64,000 nucleotides of DNA from Bacilli bacterium. GTDB lineage: Bacteria > Bacillota_I > Bacilli_A > RF39 > UBA660. The stretch lies in assembly GCA_017411405.1 (NCBI GenBank), contig JAFQQE010000006.1, positions 1 to 64,000 on the forward strand. The letters run 5' to 3'. Below are positions 1 to 8,678 of the stretch, one piece after another (within the stretch, counting starts at the first letter, position 1; every line of letters starts with the position of its first letter). The notes beneath the pieces were generated by a model. It was not told the DNA's origin and made no database searches. It was given only the letters and a program-made list of their open reading frames with translations. A program made the position numbers and the translations under genes.

Positions 1-28
1 CCTGAGCCAGGATCAAACTCTCAATAAA
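1..28 (-). rRNA. 16S rRNA gene, 5' end only
   Basis: Read on the minus strand, this begins about seven bases before the universal 16S start motif GAGTTTGATCCTGGCTCAG. The rest of the gene lies outside the left edge. The exact 5' end is estimated from the usual distance to this motif. Confidence 0.93.
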
Positions 29-132
29 AATATATAAATTTTATATCAGAATTGATACTAGCTATTTACTCAAATTAATTTTTACTTAGTTTTCAAAGAT
101 CATTTCAGCACTTTTTCGTCAAGTGCATTAGT

Positions 133-161
133 AATATATCAAATTTATTTTTTTATGTCAA
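133..161 (-). promoter_or_regulatory. rrn operon promoter and pre-16S leader
   Basis: On the minus strand a perfect -35 TTGACA (156-161) is followed by a 17-base spacer and a -10 TATATT (133-138). The transcribed leader (about 29-128) contains TGATCTTTGAAAACT, a sequence common in Bacilli pre-16S processing leaders. A weaker second promoter (TTGCAA, 18 bases, TATATA) may lie upstream around 190-215 next to an imperfect inverted repeat. Nothing else is seen in the 29-278 gap. Confidence 0.85.
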
Positions 162-278
162 GTAATAAATTTAATTTTTTTTGAATTTGATATATACTTT
201 ATCTTGTGCCCTTTTTGCAAGCACAAATAAGATATTACTATATAAAAAAAAGAAAATCAAGTGTTTTTTTTATTTTTT

Positions 279-824
279 TTAATTTTCTTCATTATTTTTT
301 ATTTCTAAATATTTTTCATAATATTTATCTATATCTTTTTTATTGAATGGTAATTCGTTACCTTGTTCCATATTAATTAAATTTGTTAATTCATTTTTCA
401 ATATTTTATCCATTTCTTTTGGATAACGCATAATCTTACTATGATAATTATACTCATTTCTATCCAATACTTTAAAAGCTCCATCTGGAAATACTCTTAA
501 GTCTAAATCATAATCTATATATTTAATTATTTTTTCATCTATAAGAAATGGTGATGCAATATTACAATAATAAAATAGTCCATATTTTTTTAATTGCGCT
601 ATTATATTAAACCATCTTTTTTTATAAAAGAACATTATTGCTGGTTCTTTTGTTTTATGAGTTGCTCCATTACTTTCTGTAACTTTAGTTTTATAATTAC
701 CACATACTATATAATCATCAGTTACATCCAATATAGTTGCTTCATCCCATTTTCTATGAATTTTCCCATTGTGTTTATAACAATGTATTTCATATACGTC
801 TCCTATTTTTAATTCTTCATTCAT
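279..824 (-). CDS. DUF402-family nucleoside tri/diphosphatase-like protein
   Basis: 181 aa, close to the usual size of the DUF402 family (Bacillus YgaC; the Staphylococcus member hydrolyses nucleoside tri- and diphosphates). The Asp-rich core YDLDLRVFPDGAF (about residues 104-116) followed by VLDRNEY matches the conserved metal-binding part of that family. It begins with an ATG behind GAGGAATTAAT. It stands alone between the rRNA promoter region and tpiA and is transcribed the same way. Enzymatic activity is inferred from the family. Confidence 0.8.
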   Translation of the reverse strand: MNEELKIGDVYEIHCYKHNGKIHRKWDEATILDVTDDYIVCGNYKTKVTESNGATHKTKEPAIMFFYKKRWFNIIAQLKKYGLFYYCNIASPFLIDEKIIKYIDYDLDLRVFPDGAFKVLDRNEYNYHSKIMRYPKEMDKILKNELTNLINMEQGNELPFNKKDIDKYYEKYLEIKNNEEN

Positions 825-911
825 ATTAATTCCTCTTCACTTGTGTTTATTATACAACATAAAACATAAAAAAACAAAAAAATCATTTTACTTTTTTGTT
901 TATCTATATTT

Positions 912-1580
912 TTATTTACATTTTTTATAAATTAATTTTAAATGTTCTAAATTTAAACTATCTTTAGATAATATTATTCCATCTATATTTTTAATTTTTT
1001 TTACTTTATCAATATTATTTATATTTACTCCTCCTCCATATATTAATTTAATATCTTTATTATATTTGTTTTTAATATAATTTCTAATATAATTAATATT
1101 TTCTTCTACTTTTTCTAAATCTGGATTGACTTTTCCAATATTTTCAATAGGTTCATATATAAATAATATTTCTTTATTATTGTATTTATTTAAAATTAAA
1201 TCTATTTCTTTATTTATTATCTCATTATCGTTTTGTTCTCCAATACAATATAGTGGTGTAATGTTATTTTCAACGCAATTATTTAATTTAATTAGTGTAG
1301 TTTCTTCTGTTTCTTTATTATATATTTTTCTTTCACTGTGTCCAATCAAACAATATTTTACTTTTATACTTTTTAGTTGTTCTCCATTAACTTCTCCCGT
1401 TCTTGAAGTATCTATAAATTCGCTTATATCTTGACTACCTAAAATGTATTTACCTTTTTTGAATAGCGCCATATAACAAAGAGAAGGTAAAACTATAACT
1501 TCCATATTTCTTATTGTTTTTTCATATTTTTTTATTTCTTCATAAGTTAAGTTTGATTTATGATTAAGTATTATTAACAT
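912..1580 (-). CDS. tpiA: triosephosphate isomerase
   Basis: Interconverts dihydroxyacetone phosphate and glyceraldehyde-3-phosphate in glycolysis. The active-site pieces are present: Lys in NHK near the N-terminus (usual GNWKMN), the catalytic His in CLIGHSERK, the catalytic Glu in FIYEPIENIG and the phosphate-binding loop YGGGVN. At 222 aa it is shorter than the usual 245-255 aa, and loop 6 lacks the usual GTGK, so it is a reduced and divergent version. Its ATG directly follows the pgk stop codon, and its Shine-Dalgarno GGAGG lies inside the end of pgk, so the two are probably translationally coupled. Confidence 0.92.
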   Translation of the reverse strand: MLIILNHKSNLTYEEIKKYEKTIRNMEVIVLPSLCYMALFKKGKYILGSQDISEFIDTSRTGEVNGEQLKSIKVKYCLIGHSERKIYNKETEETTLIKLNNCVENNITPLYCIGEQNDNEIINKEIDLILNKYNNKEILFIYEPIENIGKVNPDLEKVEENINYIRNYIKNKYNKDIKLIYGGGVNINNIDKVKKIKNIDGIILSKDSLNLEHLKLIYKKCK

Positions 1581-2738
1581 TTAATCCTCCAATGCTTTTA
1601 ATGTTTTATCTATAATAAACTCTAAAGTGGCTCCACCACCAGTTGATTTAAAATAGAACGATTTTTCAAATCCTAATTTGTTAGTTGCAGAAACTGCATC
1701 TCCACCTCCAACAAATACTTTGGTATTGCTATTTTCTAATATTTCGAATATTTTTTTTGTACCATTTTTAAATCTGTCATCTTCATATAATCCTACTGTT
1801 CCATTTATAAATATTGTTTTAGACGATTCTATTATTTCTTTATATTTTATTATACTTTCTTCACCGATATCATATATAATATCGTTGTTTTCTATTGCGT
1901 TATTCTTTCTATAAAATTTTTCACCATTATTTTCAACAAATGAATCTATTGGCACAACTATTTTATCTTTATAATTAATTATCAACTCTTTTATTTCTTC
2001 TATATTTTCAAGGCTTACTAATGAAGTACCAACATTATATCCCATTGCATATAAAAATGTATTTGCGATACCTCCACCCACTATTAATTTATCACAATTT
2101 TTCAACATTTCTTTTATTAATTTTAATTTATCTTCTACTTTAGCACCACCCATTATAACAGTAAATGGTTTTTCTGGGTTGTTTATAAGTTCATTTAATT
2201 TGGTAACCTCTTCGTTAATTAAAAATCCATAAGCAGATGGTATATATTTTTTTATTCCATATGTTGATGCATGTTTTCTATGACTAGAACCAAATGCATC
2301 ATTAATATAAAATTCTCCTAAAGAAGCCCAGTATTTTGATAATTCATCATTAGATGTGCTTTCTAACTTTTCTGGATAATCTTCATGACGAGTATTTTCC
2401 ATAATTAATATTTCTCTTGGTTTTAAATTATTCACAATATTCTCTAATTCGTCACCTTTAGTATTTTTAGAAAAATATATATTTGCATTTATAAGTTCTT
2501 TAAATCTTAAATATACAGGATATAGTGTGTGTTTTGTTTTATCTTCTTCACTTTTTACCTTACCTAAATGACTCATTATTATAATACTATTATTTTTATC
2601 TAACAAATAATTTATTGTTTTTACACTTTTTATTATCTTGGTATCATCAATTATATTGTTATTTTTTATTGTTACATTTAAATCGCACCTTAGTATTACT
2701 CTTTTATTTTTTATTTCTATGTTTTCTATATATTCCAT
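1581..2738 (-). CDS. pgk: phosphoglycerate kinase
   Basis: Transfers phosphate between 1,3-bisphosphoglycerate and ADP in glycolysis. Family motifs are present: RVILRCDLNV at the N-terminus, NDAFGSSHRKHAS, GGAKVEDKL, and the C-terminal nucleotide loop GGGDAVSAT followed by STGGGATLE. The length of 385 aa is normal. The start is placed at ATG 2738, giving MEYIEN, because GGTGAT sits at the right distance before it; an in-frame ATG four codons upstream overlaps that ribosome-binding site. A probable promoter (TTGTAT 2778-2783, 17 bases, TATAAT 2755-2760) overlaps the terminator of the preceding gene. Forms an operon with tpiA. Confidence 0.96.
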   Translation of the reverse strand: MEYIENIEIKNKRVILRCDLNVTIKNNNIIDDTKIIKSVKTINYLLDKNNSIIIMSHLGKVKSEEDKTKHTLYPVYLRFKELINANIYFSKNTKGDELENIVNNLKPREILIMENTRHEDYPEKLESTSNDELSKYWASLGEFYINDAFGSSHRKHASTYGIKKYIPSAYGFLINEEVTKLNELINNPEKPFTVIMGGAKVEDKLKLIKEMLKNCDKLIVGGGIANTFLYAMGYNVGTSLVSLENIEEIKELIINYKDKIVVPIDSFVENNGEKFYRKNNAIENNDIIYDIGEESIIKYKEIIESSKTIFINGTVGLYEDDRFKNGTKKIFEILENSNTKVFVGGGDAVSATNKLGFEKSFYFKSTGGGATLEFIIDKTLKALED

Positions 2739-2773
2739 TATTATCACCATTTTTATTATATATTATAAAAAAA

Positions 2774-2796
2774 AGAAATACAAGTAATGCATTTCT
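2774..2796 (-). terminator. intrinsic terminator after the glucosaminidase-like gene
   Basis: On the minus strand AGAAAT, an 11-base loop and ATTTCT are followed by a run of Ts. The -35 of pgk (2778-2783) lies within this hairpin. Confidence 0.6.
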
Positions 2797-3715
2797 AATA
2801 ATTAATTATATCTTCAATTGTAATTTCATCTTTGTAACTATTATATTTTTTTTGTGCTTTATTTACTAAATTTATCCAATGTTTACTTGCTACTTTATTA
2901 CCATTTTCATCAAAAGTAGGACAATATACTTTGCCTATTGATTGAAGGGTTATTAATCCTTTACCATAATAGTTTTTTGATAACATTCTAACGTATTTTA
3001 AAACACCTAATTCTATATTATCATGTTTTATAAGGCCTTTTGAAGTCATTCCACCATATATATTATTTTTCTTTAACATATATTTAACTTTATAATAACC
3101 ACTTTCAGCAGCACCAATACTTAATGCTACACTTCTATCAACATTAGTATATATATTTGTATAATACATTATCAATTTTTCAACATAATCTGCCCCACCA
3201 GTATACGGCGCCAGCTTCTTATTTCTATTTTCTGGGTAACTTTCTACTAAATAGTAAAAATATTCGACTATTCCATATTCTTTTGTATCAAAAATTTTTA
3301 ATGTATTATCTTTATTTTTTATAGAACCAATATTTGTAGGCTCTATTTCTTTAACATCTTTATTAATTTCTATTAAATTTTGTTTTATAAATTCAATATC
3401 AAACCCAAATATTTCAGAAAAGAAAGTTAGTGTTTTTATATTTTCTTTTATATAATAATTTATATCTTTTTCTATGATTCTTGGTGAATCATATTTTTTA
3501 TTTTCATTTTCTATAAAATCAATTTTATTTAATTTTAATAATTCTTTTTTCAGCATCGGTTTCAGGGGTACAACATCTTCTACTTCGACATTTACCTCTT
3601 TATCATTATTAGTTAAAGCACTTACTCTATTTATTGTTATAACAAATATTGTCAACAATACTAGACAACATATAATATGTATTAAAGCTTTATTAGAAGC
3701 TTTTTCTTTTTTCAT
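2795..3715 (-). CDS. membrane-anchored glucosaminidase/lysozyme-like wall hydrolase
   Basis: A 306-aa protein with a short basic N-terminus, one membrane segment (about residues 10-30) and an extracellular C-terminal domain. That domain contains ALSIGAAESGYYKV with a likely catalytic Glu, then NIYGGMTSKG and a Tyr-rich stretch, as in the glucosaminidase (PF01832-like) branch of the lysozyme fold. It probably cleaves peptidoglycan glycan strands. The start is placed at ATG 3715 because GGGGAGGAG lies six bases before it; the 13 codons upstream in frame have no such site. Exact bond specificity is unknown. Confidence 0.72.
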   Translation of the reverse strand: MKKEKASNKALIHIICCLVLLTIFVITINRVSALTNNDKEVNVEVEDVVPLKPMLKKELLKLNKIDFIENENKKYDSPRIIEKDINYYIKENIKTLTFFSEIFGFDIEFIKQNLIEINKDVKEIEPTNIGSIKNKDNTLKIFDTKEYGIVEYFYYLVESYPENRNKKLAPYTGGADYVEKLIMYYTNIYTNVDRSVALSIGAAESGYYKVKYMLKKNNIYGGMTSKGLIKHDNIELGVLKYVRMLSKNYYGKGLITLQSIGKVYCPTFDENGNKVASKHWINLVNKAQKKYNSYKDEITIEDIINY

Positions 3716-3805
3716 TTCGTTCTCCTCCCCAGTCGAACTTCTTAATGTTATCATAATAATTATGTGTTGTCAAATGACATTCTTATTCATTTTTTTATAA
3801 AAAAA

Positions 3806-3827
3806 AGGTAATTCTATGCGATTACCT
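3806..3827 (-). terminator. intrinsic terminator after the LysM gene
   Basis: Minus strand: AGGTAAT, loop, ATTACCT, then a run of eight Ts. The stop codon of the LysM gene lies at its base. Confidence 0.8.
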
Positions 3828-5125
3828 TATATTTTATAGTTATAATCAGTAGGAATTTCTAATTTTATTCCTGCAAATAAACTTGTGTCATTAGCTAATT
3901 CTTTAACTGTTTCAAAATCATTACTTATACCATTTGAAACTAAATATTTATCAATTTCTTCTTTATTAAAATAATATATTGCTTCCCAATTTGATGCACT
4001 TGGATAAACTTTCTCAGCTATATTAACTAGTGATTCTCCTTCTGATAGAACATATGATACAGATCCTATTTCTTCACTCTCTTTAGAATCTTCAATATTT
4101 TCTTCTACTTCTGGTTCAACAACTGTTTTTTCATTTTCTTCTTTTATATCTTCTTCTACTTTTTCTTCAATTACTTCTTCAGTATCATCTATTAAAGATA
4201 TTTCATCTTTAATATCTTCTTCTATTTCAGGTTCAGTAGTTTCTTCTACTACTTCGTTGTATTCTTCTTGTTCTTCACAATCACATTCACATGCACATTC
4301 GCATTCACAATCAAAGATGTTTTCATCTGGAACACATGTACAATTTTGTTTAATGTCTAATTCTTCTAAAAGATTTTCAATATCTGTATAAGCTAAATCT
4401 AAATCAAAACTTATAGAATTTGGAAATGCTTCAATTATACTATTTTTTCTATTAGTTAATTTTTCTATTTCTATTTCTCTATTTTTAATTTTCTTTTGAC
4501 AGAATTCAATATTTTCTCTAATAGGTAAGTCTAACCCTTCAATAACTGTGTTAAATTCTTTAGTTAATTCGTCTAAGTCTTTTGAAATGTCTTCTTTATT
4601 GTAATTAGGAATATTGAAATCGAAATCGCTATTTTTAGCAATTAGATATTCTTTTTCTATCAATAATGGAGTATTATCACTAATTAAACCATTCAATATT
4701 TCATTTAGGTCATTTATTCTTACATTGTTATTTTCTATTTCGTTTTGACATTCAATAACTTTAGAAGGATCATTTGTTTCAAAAATTTCTTTTTTTAATT
4801 CTTCTTGACGACTTTCTAATTCATTTACTTTATCTTGGAATTCATTGATACGATTTTCATTTTCTTCTATTATTATAGATAGTTCAGAAATTCTATCATT
4901 TTCTCCAGTCATATTAGATAATATTTTTTTATATTTATCTAACTTTCCTATATAATCTTCTTTAATTCCTTCGTTTTCCAATGTATTTATTATATTATTT
5001 TTTTGTTCATTTATTTCATTATTATAATTATTGATTGCATTATCACATTTTTTTATTTGATTTAAAGCTAGAATATTTTCTAGAGCTTCTTTTTCTATTA
5101 TATTACCAAATAATAATTCATTCAT
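3827..5125 (-). CDS. LysM protein with coiled coil and Cys-rich acidic linker
   Basis: 432 aa with no signal peptide or membrane segment. The first half is long Glu/Asn/Lys coiled coil. A cysteine cluster of alternating Cys-X-Cys (eight Cys between CTC and CECDC) follows, then a very acidic Glu/Val-rich spacer. The C-terminus is a LysM-like fold starting YVLSEGESLVNIAEKVYP. LysM binds peptidoglycan; cytoplasmic LysM proteins in Bacillota are often spore morphogenetic proteins (SafA, SpoVID), and the next genes upstream are CotF-like. The start is ATG 5125 behind AGAGAGG; an in-frame TTG upstream falls on the promoter -10. A spore role is inference. Confidence 0.65.
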   Translation of the reverse strand: MNELLFGNIIEKEALENILALNQIKKCDNAINNYNNEINEQKNNIINTLENEGIKEDYIGKLDKYKKILSNMTGENDRISELSIIIEENENRINEFQDKVNELESRQEELKKEIFETNDPSKVIECQNEIENNNVRINDLNEILNGLISDNTPLLIEKEYLIAKNSDFDFNIPNYNKEDISKDLDELTKEFNTVIEGLDLPIRENIEFCQKKIKNREIEIEKLTNRKNSIIEAFPNSISFDLDLAYTDIENLLEELDIKQNCTCVPDENIFDCECECACECDCEEQEEYNEVVEETTEPEIEEDIKDEISLIDDTEEVIEEKVEEDIKEENEKTVVEPEVEENIEDSKESEEIGSVSYVLSEGESLVNIAEKVYPSASNWEAIYYFNKEEIDKYLVSNGISNDFETVKELANDTSLFAGIKLEIPTDYNYKI

Positions 5126-5152
5126 ATACTTATTCCTCTCTATTCTAAGTGT

Positions 5153-5180
5153 ATTATACCACAATTTTTTTATTTTTCAA
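5153..5180 (-). promoter_or_regulatory. promoter of the LysM gene
   Basis: Minus strand -35 TTGAAA (5175-5180), 16-base spacer ending in TGG, -10 TATAAT (5153-5158). The position fixes the start of the LysM gene downstream at 5125. Confidence 0.65.
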
Positions 5181-5253
5181 GTTTTATTATTCTTTTTTTT
5201 TAATTTAGAATAAATAATACTTTTTTTACTCATAATAGTATAGGAGGGATTAT

Positions 5254-5451
5254 ATGAAAAGTGTACCAAATATAATAAGTACTAAAGATTTATCATATAT
5301 GGAAGATATGTTAAATTGGAATTTTGTTTTAATTAAAAAAATAAATAATTACTTAAGTGTTGTAGATGATGAAGATGTTATTTATACATTAGATAAAGCT
5401 AATAAAGATTTGTTGAAAAATTATAATGATATCTTAAGCACTTTAGAATAG
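5254..5451 (+). CDS. small CotF-partner spore-coat-like protein
   Basis: 65 aa, no signal or membrane segment, mostly helical. It resembles the short partner proteins that precede CotF-type genes in spore formers, through its STKDLSYMEDMLNWN stretch and the later Asp/Lys-rich helices. A strong AGGAGG site precedes the ATG, and the next gene begins nine bases after its stop, so the pair is an operon. A role in the spore coat is inferred from resemblance and neighbour; expression timing is not visible in the sequence. Confidence 0.6.
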   Translation: MKSVPNIISTKDLSYMEDMLNWNFVLIKKINNYLSVVDDEDVIYTLDKANKDLLKNYNDILSTLE

Positions 5452-5460
5452 GAGATTTTT

Positions 5461-5781
5461 ATGGGAGAAAAAATAAAAAATACTAAAGTATCTCTTATAA
5501 AGGGATACGAACTTAATGACTCAGATATTTTAAATGATGTTTTATTGAGTTATAAACATTTAGTTAGTAGTTATGCTATTGCTTTAAATGAGGCGAGTAA
5601 TAAAAATATTTATAAGTTGTTTTTTAATCTTTTAGAATCAAGTAGTAAAATGCAAGCTGAATTGTTTGAACTAGCTTTTAAAAAAGGTTGGTATCAATTA
5701 GAAACAGCAGATGAAAATAAAATAGAAAATACATACAATAAATTCAGTAAATGCTTTAAAGAATTTTATGAAAAAAAATAA
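5461..5781 (+). CDS. CotF-domain (Coat_F) protein
   Basis: 106 aa matching the Coat_F pattern (PF07875): DILNDVLLSYKHLVSSY, then ALNEASN, a four-helix spacing and a final FKKGWYQLETAD. Coat_F proteins are found in Bacillus spore coats and in many clostridia. Second gene of a two-gene operon ending in a strong terminator. It lies opposite the LysM gene with a short shared promoter region. It suggests sporulation ability, but one CotF-like protein is not proof. Confidence 0.75.
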   Translation: MGEKIKNTKVSLIKGYELNDSDILNDVLLSYKHLVSSYAIALNEASNKNIYKLFFNLLESSSKMQAELFELAFKKGWYQLETADENKIENTYNKFSKCFKEFYEKK

Positions 5782-5805
5782 ACATCAAAACTGATGTTTT
5801 TTTTT
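5781..5805 (+). terminator. terminator after the CotF-like operon
   Basis: Stem AACATCA, loop AAAC, stem TGATGTT, then a run of Ts. The flanking A-rich side means it can also serve the convergent minus-strand gene. Confidence 0.85.
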
Positions 5806-6201
5806 GTTGTTCCATTTATCTTCTTTATTTGCAGAAATAATTAAACCAACTAGAGCACTAGAAGATATTAAAAAGAAGATTATTCTAGTTGTTATAGAAT
5901 GTATTATTAGGTATTGTAAATCGCTAAATATTTCATTAAATTGTGGATATATTATAAAATAATCAATTAAGCATCCTAAAAAATAACTCAATAATCTTAT
6001 CATTGAAACTATAAGACTTTCTTTTAAAGTTGTTTTTCTATATAGAAATATTTCTAGTATGATAAATGTTATTAATGTTAATATTATAATAGTTACGATA
6101 TTTTTGGTATTATTACTCAAATAAAAGACTGGAATTTTACATAATATATTGCGATTTATTAAGCCTAATAAGAACGCATATATTATTAAAGTTATTTTCA
6201 T
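5785..6201 (-). CDS. small integral membrane protein, unknown function
   Basis: 138 aa with about four hydrophobic segments and few charged loops, ending in a Lys-rich cytoplasmic tail (NKEDKWNNKKK). The start is taken as ATG 6201 (MKITLI) because AGGTGAT lies five bases upstream; the longer frame would add 16 hydrophobic residues without a ribosome-binding site. I do not recognise the family. It lies between the CotF-like operon (convergent) and two tRNA genes. Confidence 0.6.
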   Translation of the reverse strand: MKITLIIYAFLLGLINRNILCKIPVFYLSNNTKNIVTIIILTLITFIILEIFLYRKTTLKESLIVSMIRLLSYFLGCLIDYFIIYPQFNEIFSDLQYLIIHSITTRIIFFLISSSALVGLIISANKEDKWNNKKKHQF

Positions 6202-6245
6202 AAAATCACCTACAAAAAGAATTATAATAAAAGTAAACAAAAAAA

Positions 6246-6262
6246 ACAAGTCGTTGACTTGT
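6246..6262 (-). terminator. terminator after the tRNA pair
   Basis: Minus strand: ACAAGTC, loop AAC, GACTTGT, then a run of Ts, just 3' of tRNA-Asn. Confidence 0.85.
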
Positions 6263-6272
6263 AATTTCTAAA

Positions 6273-6348
6273 TGGCGCCTGTTATAGGACTCGAACCTAT
6301 GACCTAACGGTTAACAGCCGTGCGCTCTACCGACTGAGCTAAACAGGC
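6273..6348 (-). tRNA. tRNA-Asn (GTT)
   Basis: 76 nt with encoded CCA. Acceptor stem GCCTGTT pairs with AACAGGC, the discriminator is G, the D-arm is AGCTCAGTCGGTAGAGC, the anticodon loop CTGTTAACC gives GUU, and the T-arm has GGTTCGAGTCC. Confidence 0.97.
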
Positions 6349-6355
6349 AAAATAT

Positions 6356-6429
6356 TGGAGCGGGTGATGGGAATCGAACCCACGTTATCAGCTTGGAAGG
6401 CTGAAGCTCTACCATTAAACTACACCCGC
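6356..6429 (-). tRNA. tRNA-Gly (TCC)
   Basis: 74 nt with encoded CCA. Acceptor GCGGGTG pairs with CACCCGC, the discriminator is T, anticodon loop CTTCCAA gives UCC, and the T-arm has GGGTTCGATTCCC. It is cotranscribed with tRNA-Asn, seven bases apart. Confidence 0.97.
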
Positions 6430-6448
6430 AATTCAGTAGGCAATTTAA

Positions 6449-6476
6449 ATTATACCATACTGATTTAAAATTGCAA
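6449..6476 (-). promoter_or_regulatory. promoter of the tRNA-Gly/tRNA-Asn unit
   Basis: Minus strand -35 TTGCAA (6471-6476), 16-base spacer ending TATGG (extended -10 character) and -10 TATAAT (6449-6454), about 20 bases before tRNA-Gly. Confidence 0.75.
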
Positions 6477-6505
6477 TACTTTTTTTTGATTTTTTAAAAT
6501 TTTTT

Positions 6506-8632
6506 CTATTTTTTTAATAAACTTAAGGATACTTTATGTTTTTCTAGTGAAATTTCATCTACAAAACATGTAATTATATCTCCTACAGATACTATTTCAT
6601 TGGGATCACTAACGAATTTTTCACTCATTTTTGATATATGTAATAGACCGTCATCATGTAATCCAATATCTATAAAAGCTCCGAATGATGCTACATTTCT
6701 AACAGTTCCTTTTAATTCCATTCCAATACGTAAATCTTCTATAGTTAATATATTACTTTTTAATATAGGCGGTTCTATTTCAGAACGAGGGTCTAATCCT
6801 GGATTTAGTAATTCTTTTAATATATCTGATATTGTATAACTGTCAGCATTTAATTTTTTAGATAATTCTTCTACATTTACTTTTTTTATTTTATCTTTAA
6901 AATCATTTGTATTAATATCTTTAATATTTAATTCTAAAATATTGAGTAGATTATTTGTTAATTCATATGATTCTGGATGTATTCCTGTATTATCTAATAG
7001 ATTTTCTCCATTATTTATTCTTAAGAAACCAACTGCTTGTTCATATATTTTATCTGTTAATCCTACTTTTTTTAATTCTTCTCTATTTTTTATTATATTT
7101 TTTTCTTTGTATTTTGTTATTTTATTAATTATTGTAGTTGTAAGACCTGATACATATTTTAATATACTTGGTGAGGCTGTATTTATATTAACTCCTACTT
7201 CATTAACTATTTTTGATACTGTGAAATCAAGATTTTCTGTTAATTTTTTTTGGTCTACGTCATGTTGATATTCTCCAATACCAATACTTTTGGGATCTAT
7301 TTTTACAAGTTCACTTAATGGATCTTGTACTCGTCTACCTATACTTACAGCACTTCTTTCTTGTACTTCAAAATCAGGAAATTCTTTTTGTGCTAATTTG
7401 GATGCTGAATATACTGATGCTCCTGCTTCTGATACTATTATATAATATACATCTTTTAAATCTTTACAAATTGATGCTACTAATTCTTCACTTTCTCTTG
7501 ATGCTGTACCATTACCTATTGCAATTAAATTTAAATTGTACTTTCTTATTAATTCTTTAATTTTTTTAATTGCTCCTTCACGATCGTTTTTTGGCTCATG
7601 CGGATAAATTACATCTATGTGCATTACATTACCTTGTTCATCAAGACATGCTAATTTGCATCCAGTTCTAAATGCCGGATCAAAGCCTAGTACTCTATAT
7701 CCTTTTAATGGTCTTGTCATTAGAAGATTTTCTAAATTGACTCCAAAAACTTCAATTGCCTTGTCACTTGCTAATTCAGTTAATTCTGCTCTTATTTCTC
7801 TTTCAACACTAGGCAAAATTAGTCTTTTTAAAGAATCTTTTATTGCATTAATTACAATGCTTACTACAAAAGAATCTTTATTTTTTATAATCTTTGCACT
7901 TAAAAAATCAACGATTTCATCTTTATTATACTCTAAAGATATATTAATTATACCTTCTTTTTCTCCTCTATTAATTGCTAATGTTCTATAACTTTTCATA
8001 TATTTGATTTTATCTTTAAAATCATAGTAAATTTCATAAGTTTTATTTTCATCAGTAGCATTTTTCTTTATACTACTTTCTATAAATCCAGTATTCCAAA
8101 TTTTATTTCTTATATATTTTCTATAATATGCATTATCACTTATCCATTCTGCTATAATATATCCTGCATTTTCTATACATATATTAGTATCATATTCATA
8201 AGGTTTACATAAATTTTCTATACTTCCTTCAGTAGGAAAAGACATTATTTTTTTTGCTAAAGGTTCTAATCCCATTTTAATAGCTTCACTAGCTTTTGTT
8301 TTTTTCTTTTCTTTAAATGGTCTATATAAGTCTTCTACTTCTGTTAGTTTTTCGCAATTTAAAATACTGTTTTTTAATTCATCTGTTAACAATCCTTTTT
8401 CATCTATTAATCTTATTACAGTTTCTTTTCTTTCTAGTAAATTATTATAATATGTGTATTCTTTTTCTATTTCGTTGATTTGATTTTCATCTAATGCACC
8501 AGTTGCTTCTTTTCTATATCTTGCTATAAAAGGTATAGTACATCCTTCGCTTAATAATTTTAATACTGTTTCAATTTGACTTTTTTTAATATTTAATTTT
8601 TCCACTAATTCATTTATTACAATTTCATTCAT
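6506..8632 (-). CDS. tex: Tex-family S1 RNA-binding transcription accessory protein
   Basis: 708 aa, full length for Tex. Order seen: N-terminal helical domain with IARYRKEATGALDE, a YqgF/RNase H-like domain with VLGFDPAFRTGCKLA, helix-hairpin-helix motifs with VGVNINTASPSIL, and a C-terminal S1 domain with LKGTVRNVASFGAFIDIG. Tex binds nucleic acids and associates with transcription and the ribosome; its precise job is still debated. ATG follows AGAGGAG. Its upstream neighbour in the same direction is separated by a terminator. Confidence 0.95.
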   Translation of the reverse strand: MNEIVINELVEKLNIKKSQIETVLKLLSEGCTIPFIARYRKEATGALDENQINEIEKEYTYYNNLLERKETVIRLIDEKGLLTDELKNSILNCEKLTEVEDLYRPFKEKKKTKASEAIKMGLEPLAKKIMSFPTEGSIENLCKPYEYDTNICIENAGYIIAEWISDNAYYRKYIRNKIWNTGFIESSIKKNATDENKTYEIYYDFKDKIKYMKSYRTLAINRGEKEGIINISLEYNKDEIVDFLSAKIIKNKDSFVVSIVINAIKDSLKRLILPSVEREIRAELTELASDKAIEVFGVNLENLLMTRPLKGYRVLGFDPAFRTGCKLACLDEQGNVMHIDVIYPHEPKNDREGAIKKIKELIRKYNLNLIAIGNGTASRESEELVASICKDLKDVYYIIVSEAGASVYSASKLAQKEFPDFEVQERSAVSIGRRVQDPLSELVKIDPKSIGIGEYQHDVDQKKLTENLDFTVSKIVNEVGVNINTASPSILKYVSGLTTTIINKITKYKEKNIIKNREELKKVGLTDKIYEQAVGFLRINNGENLLDNTGIHPESYELTNNLLNILELNIKDINTNDFKDKIKKVNVEELSKKLNADSYTISDILKELLNPGLDPRSEIEPPILKSNILTIEDLRIGMELKGTVRNVASFGAFIDIGLHDDGLLHISKMSEKFVSDPNEIVSVGDIITCFVDEISLEKHKVSLSLLKK

Positions 8633-8656
8633 TTTTTTACTCCTCTAAATAAAAAG

Positions 8657-8678
8657 AACTATACTATTTAATATAGTT
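8657..8678 (-). terminator. terminator between the membrane protein gene and tex
   Basis: Minus strand: AACTATA, 8-base loop, TATAGTT, then CTTTTTATTT. It sits 3' of the 535-aa membrane protein gene and upstream of tex. Confidence 0.65.

Noticed and set aside
594-812. Plus-strand ORFs opposite the chromosomal genes
   Set aside because: They lie antisense to well supported genes, have no ribosome-binding sites and give hydrophobic low-complexity proteins typical of AT-rich complements.
4260-4330. Tandem CACATT-type repeats as a CRISPR or minisatellite
   Set aside because: They are codons of the Cys-X-Cys segment of the LysM protein and lack regular spacers.
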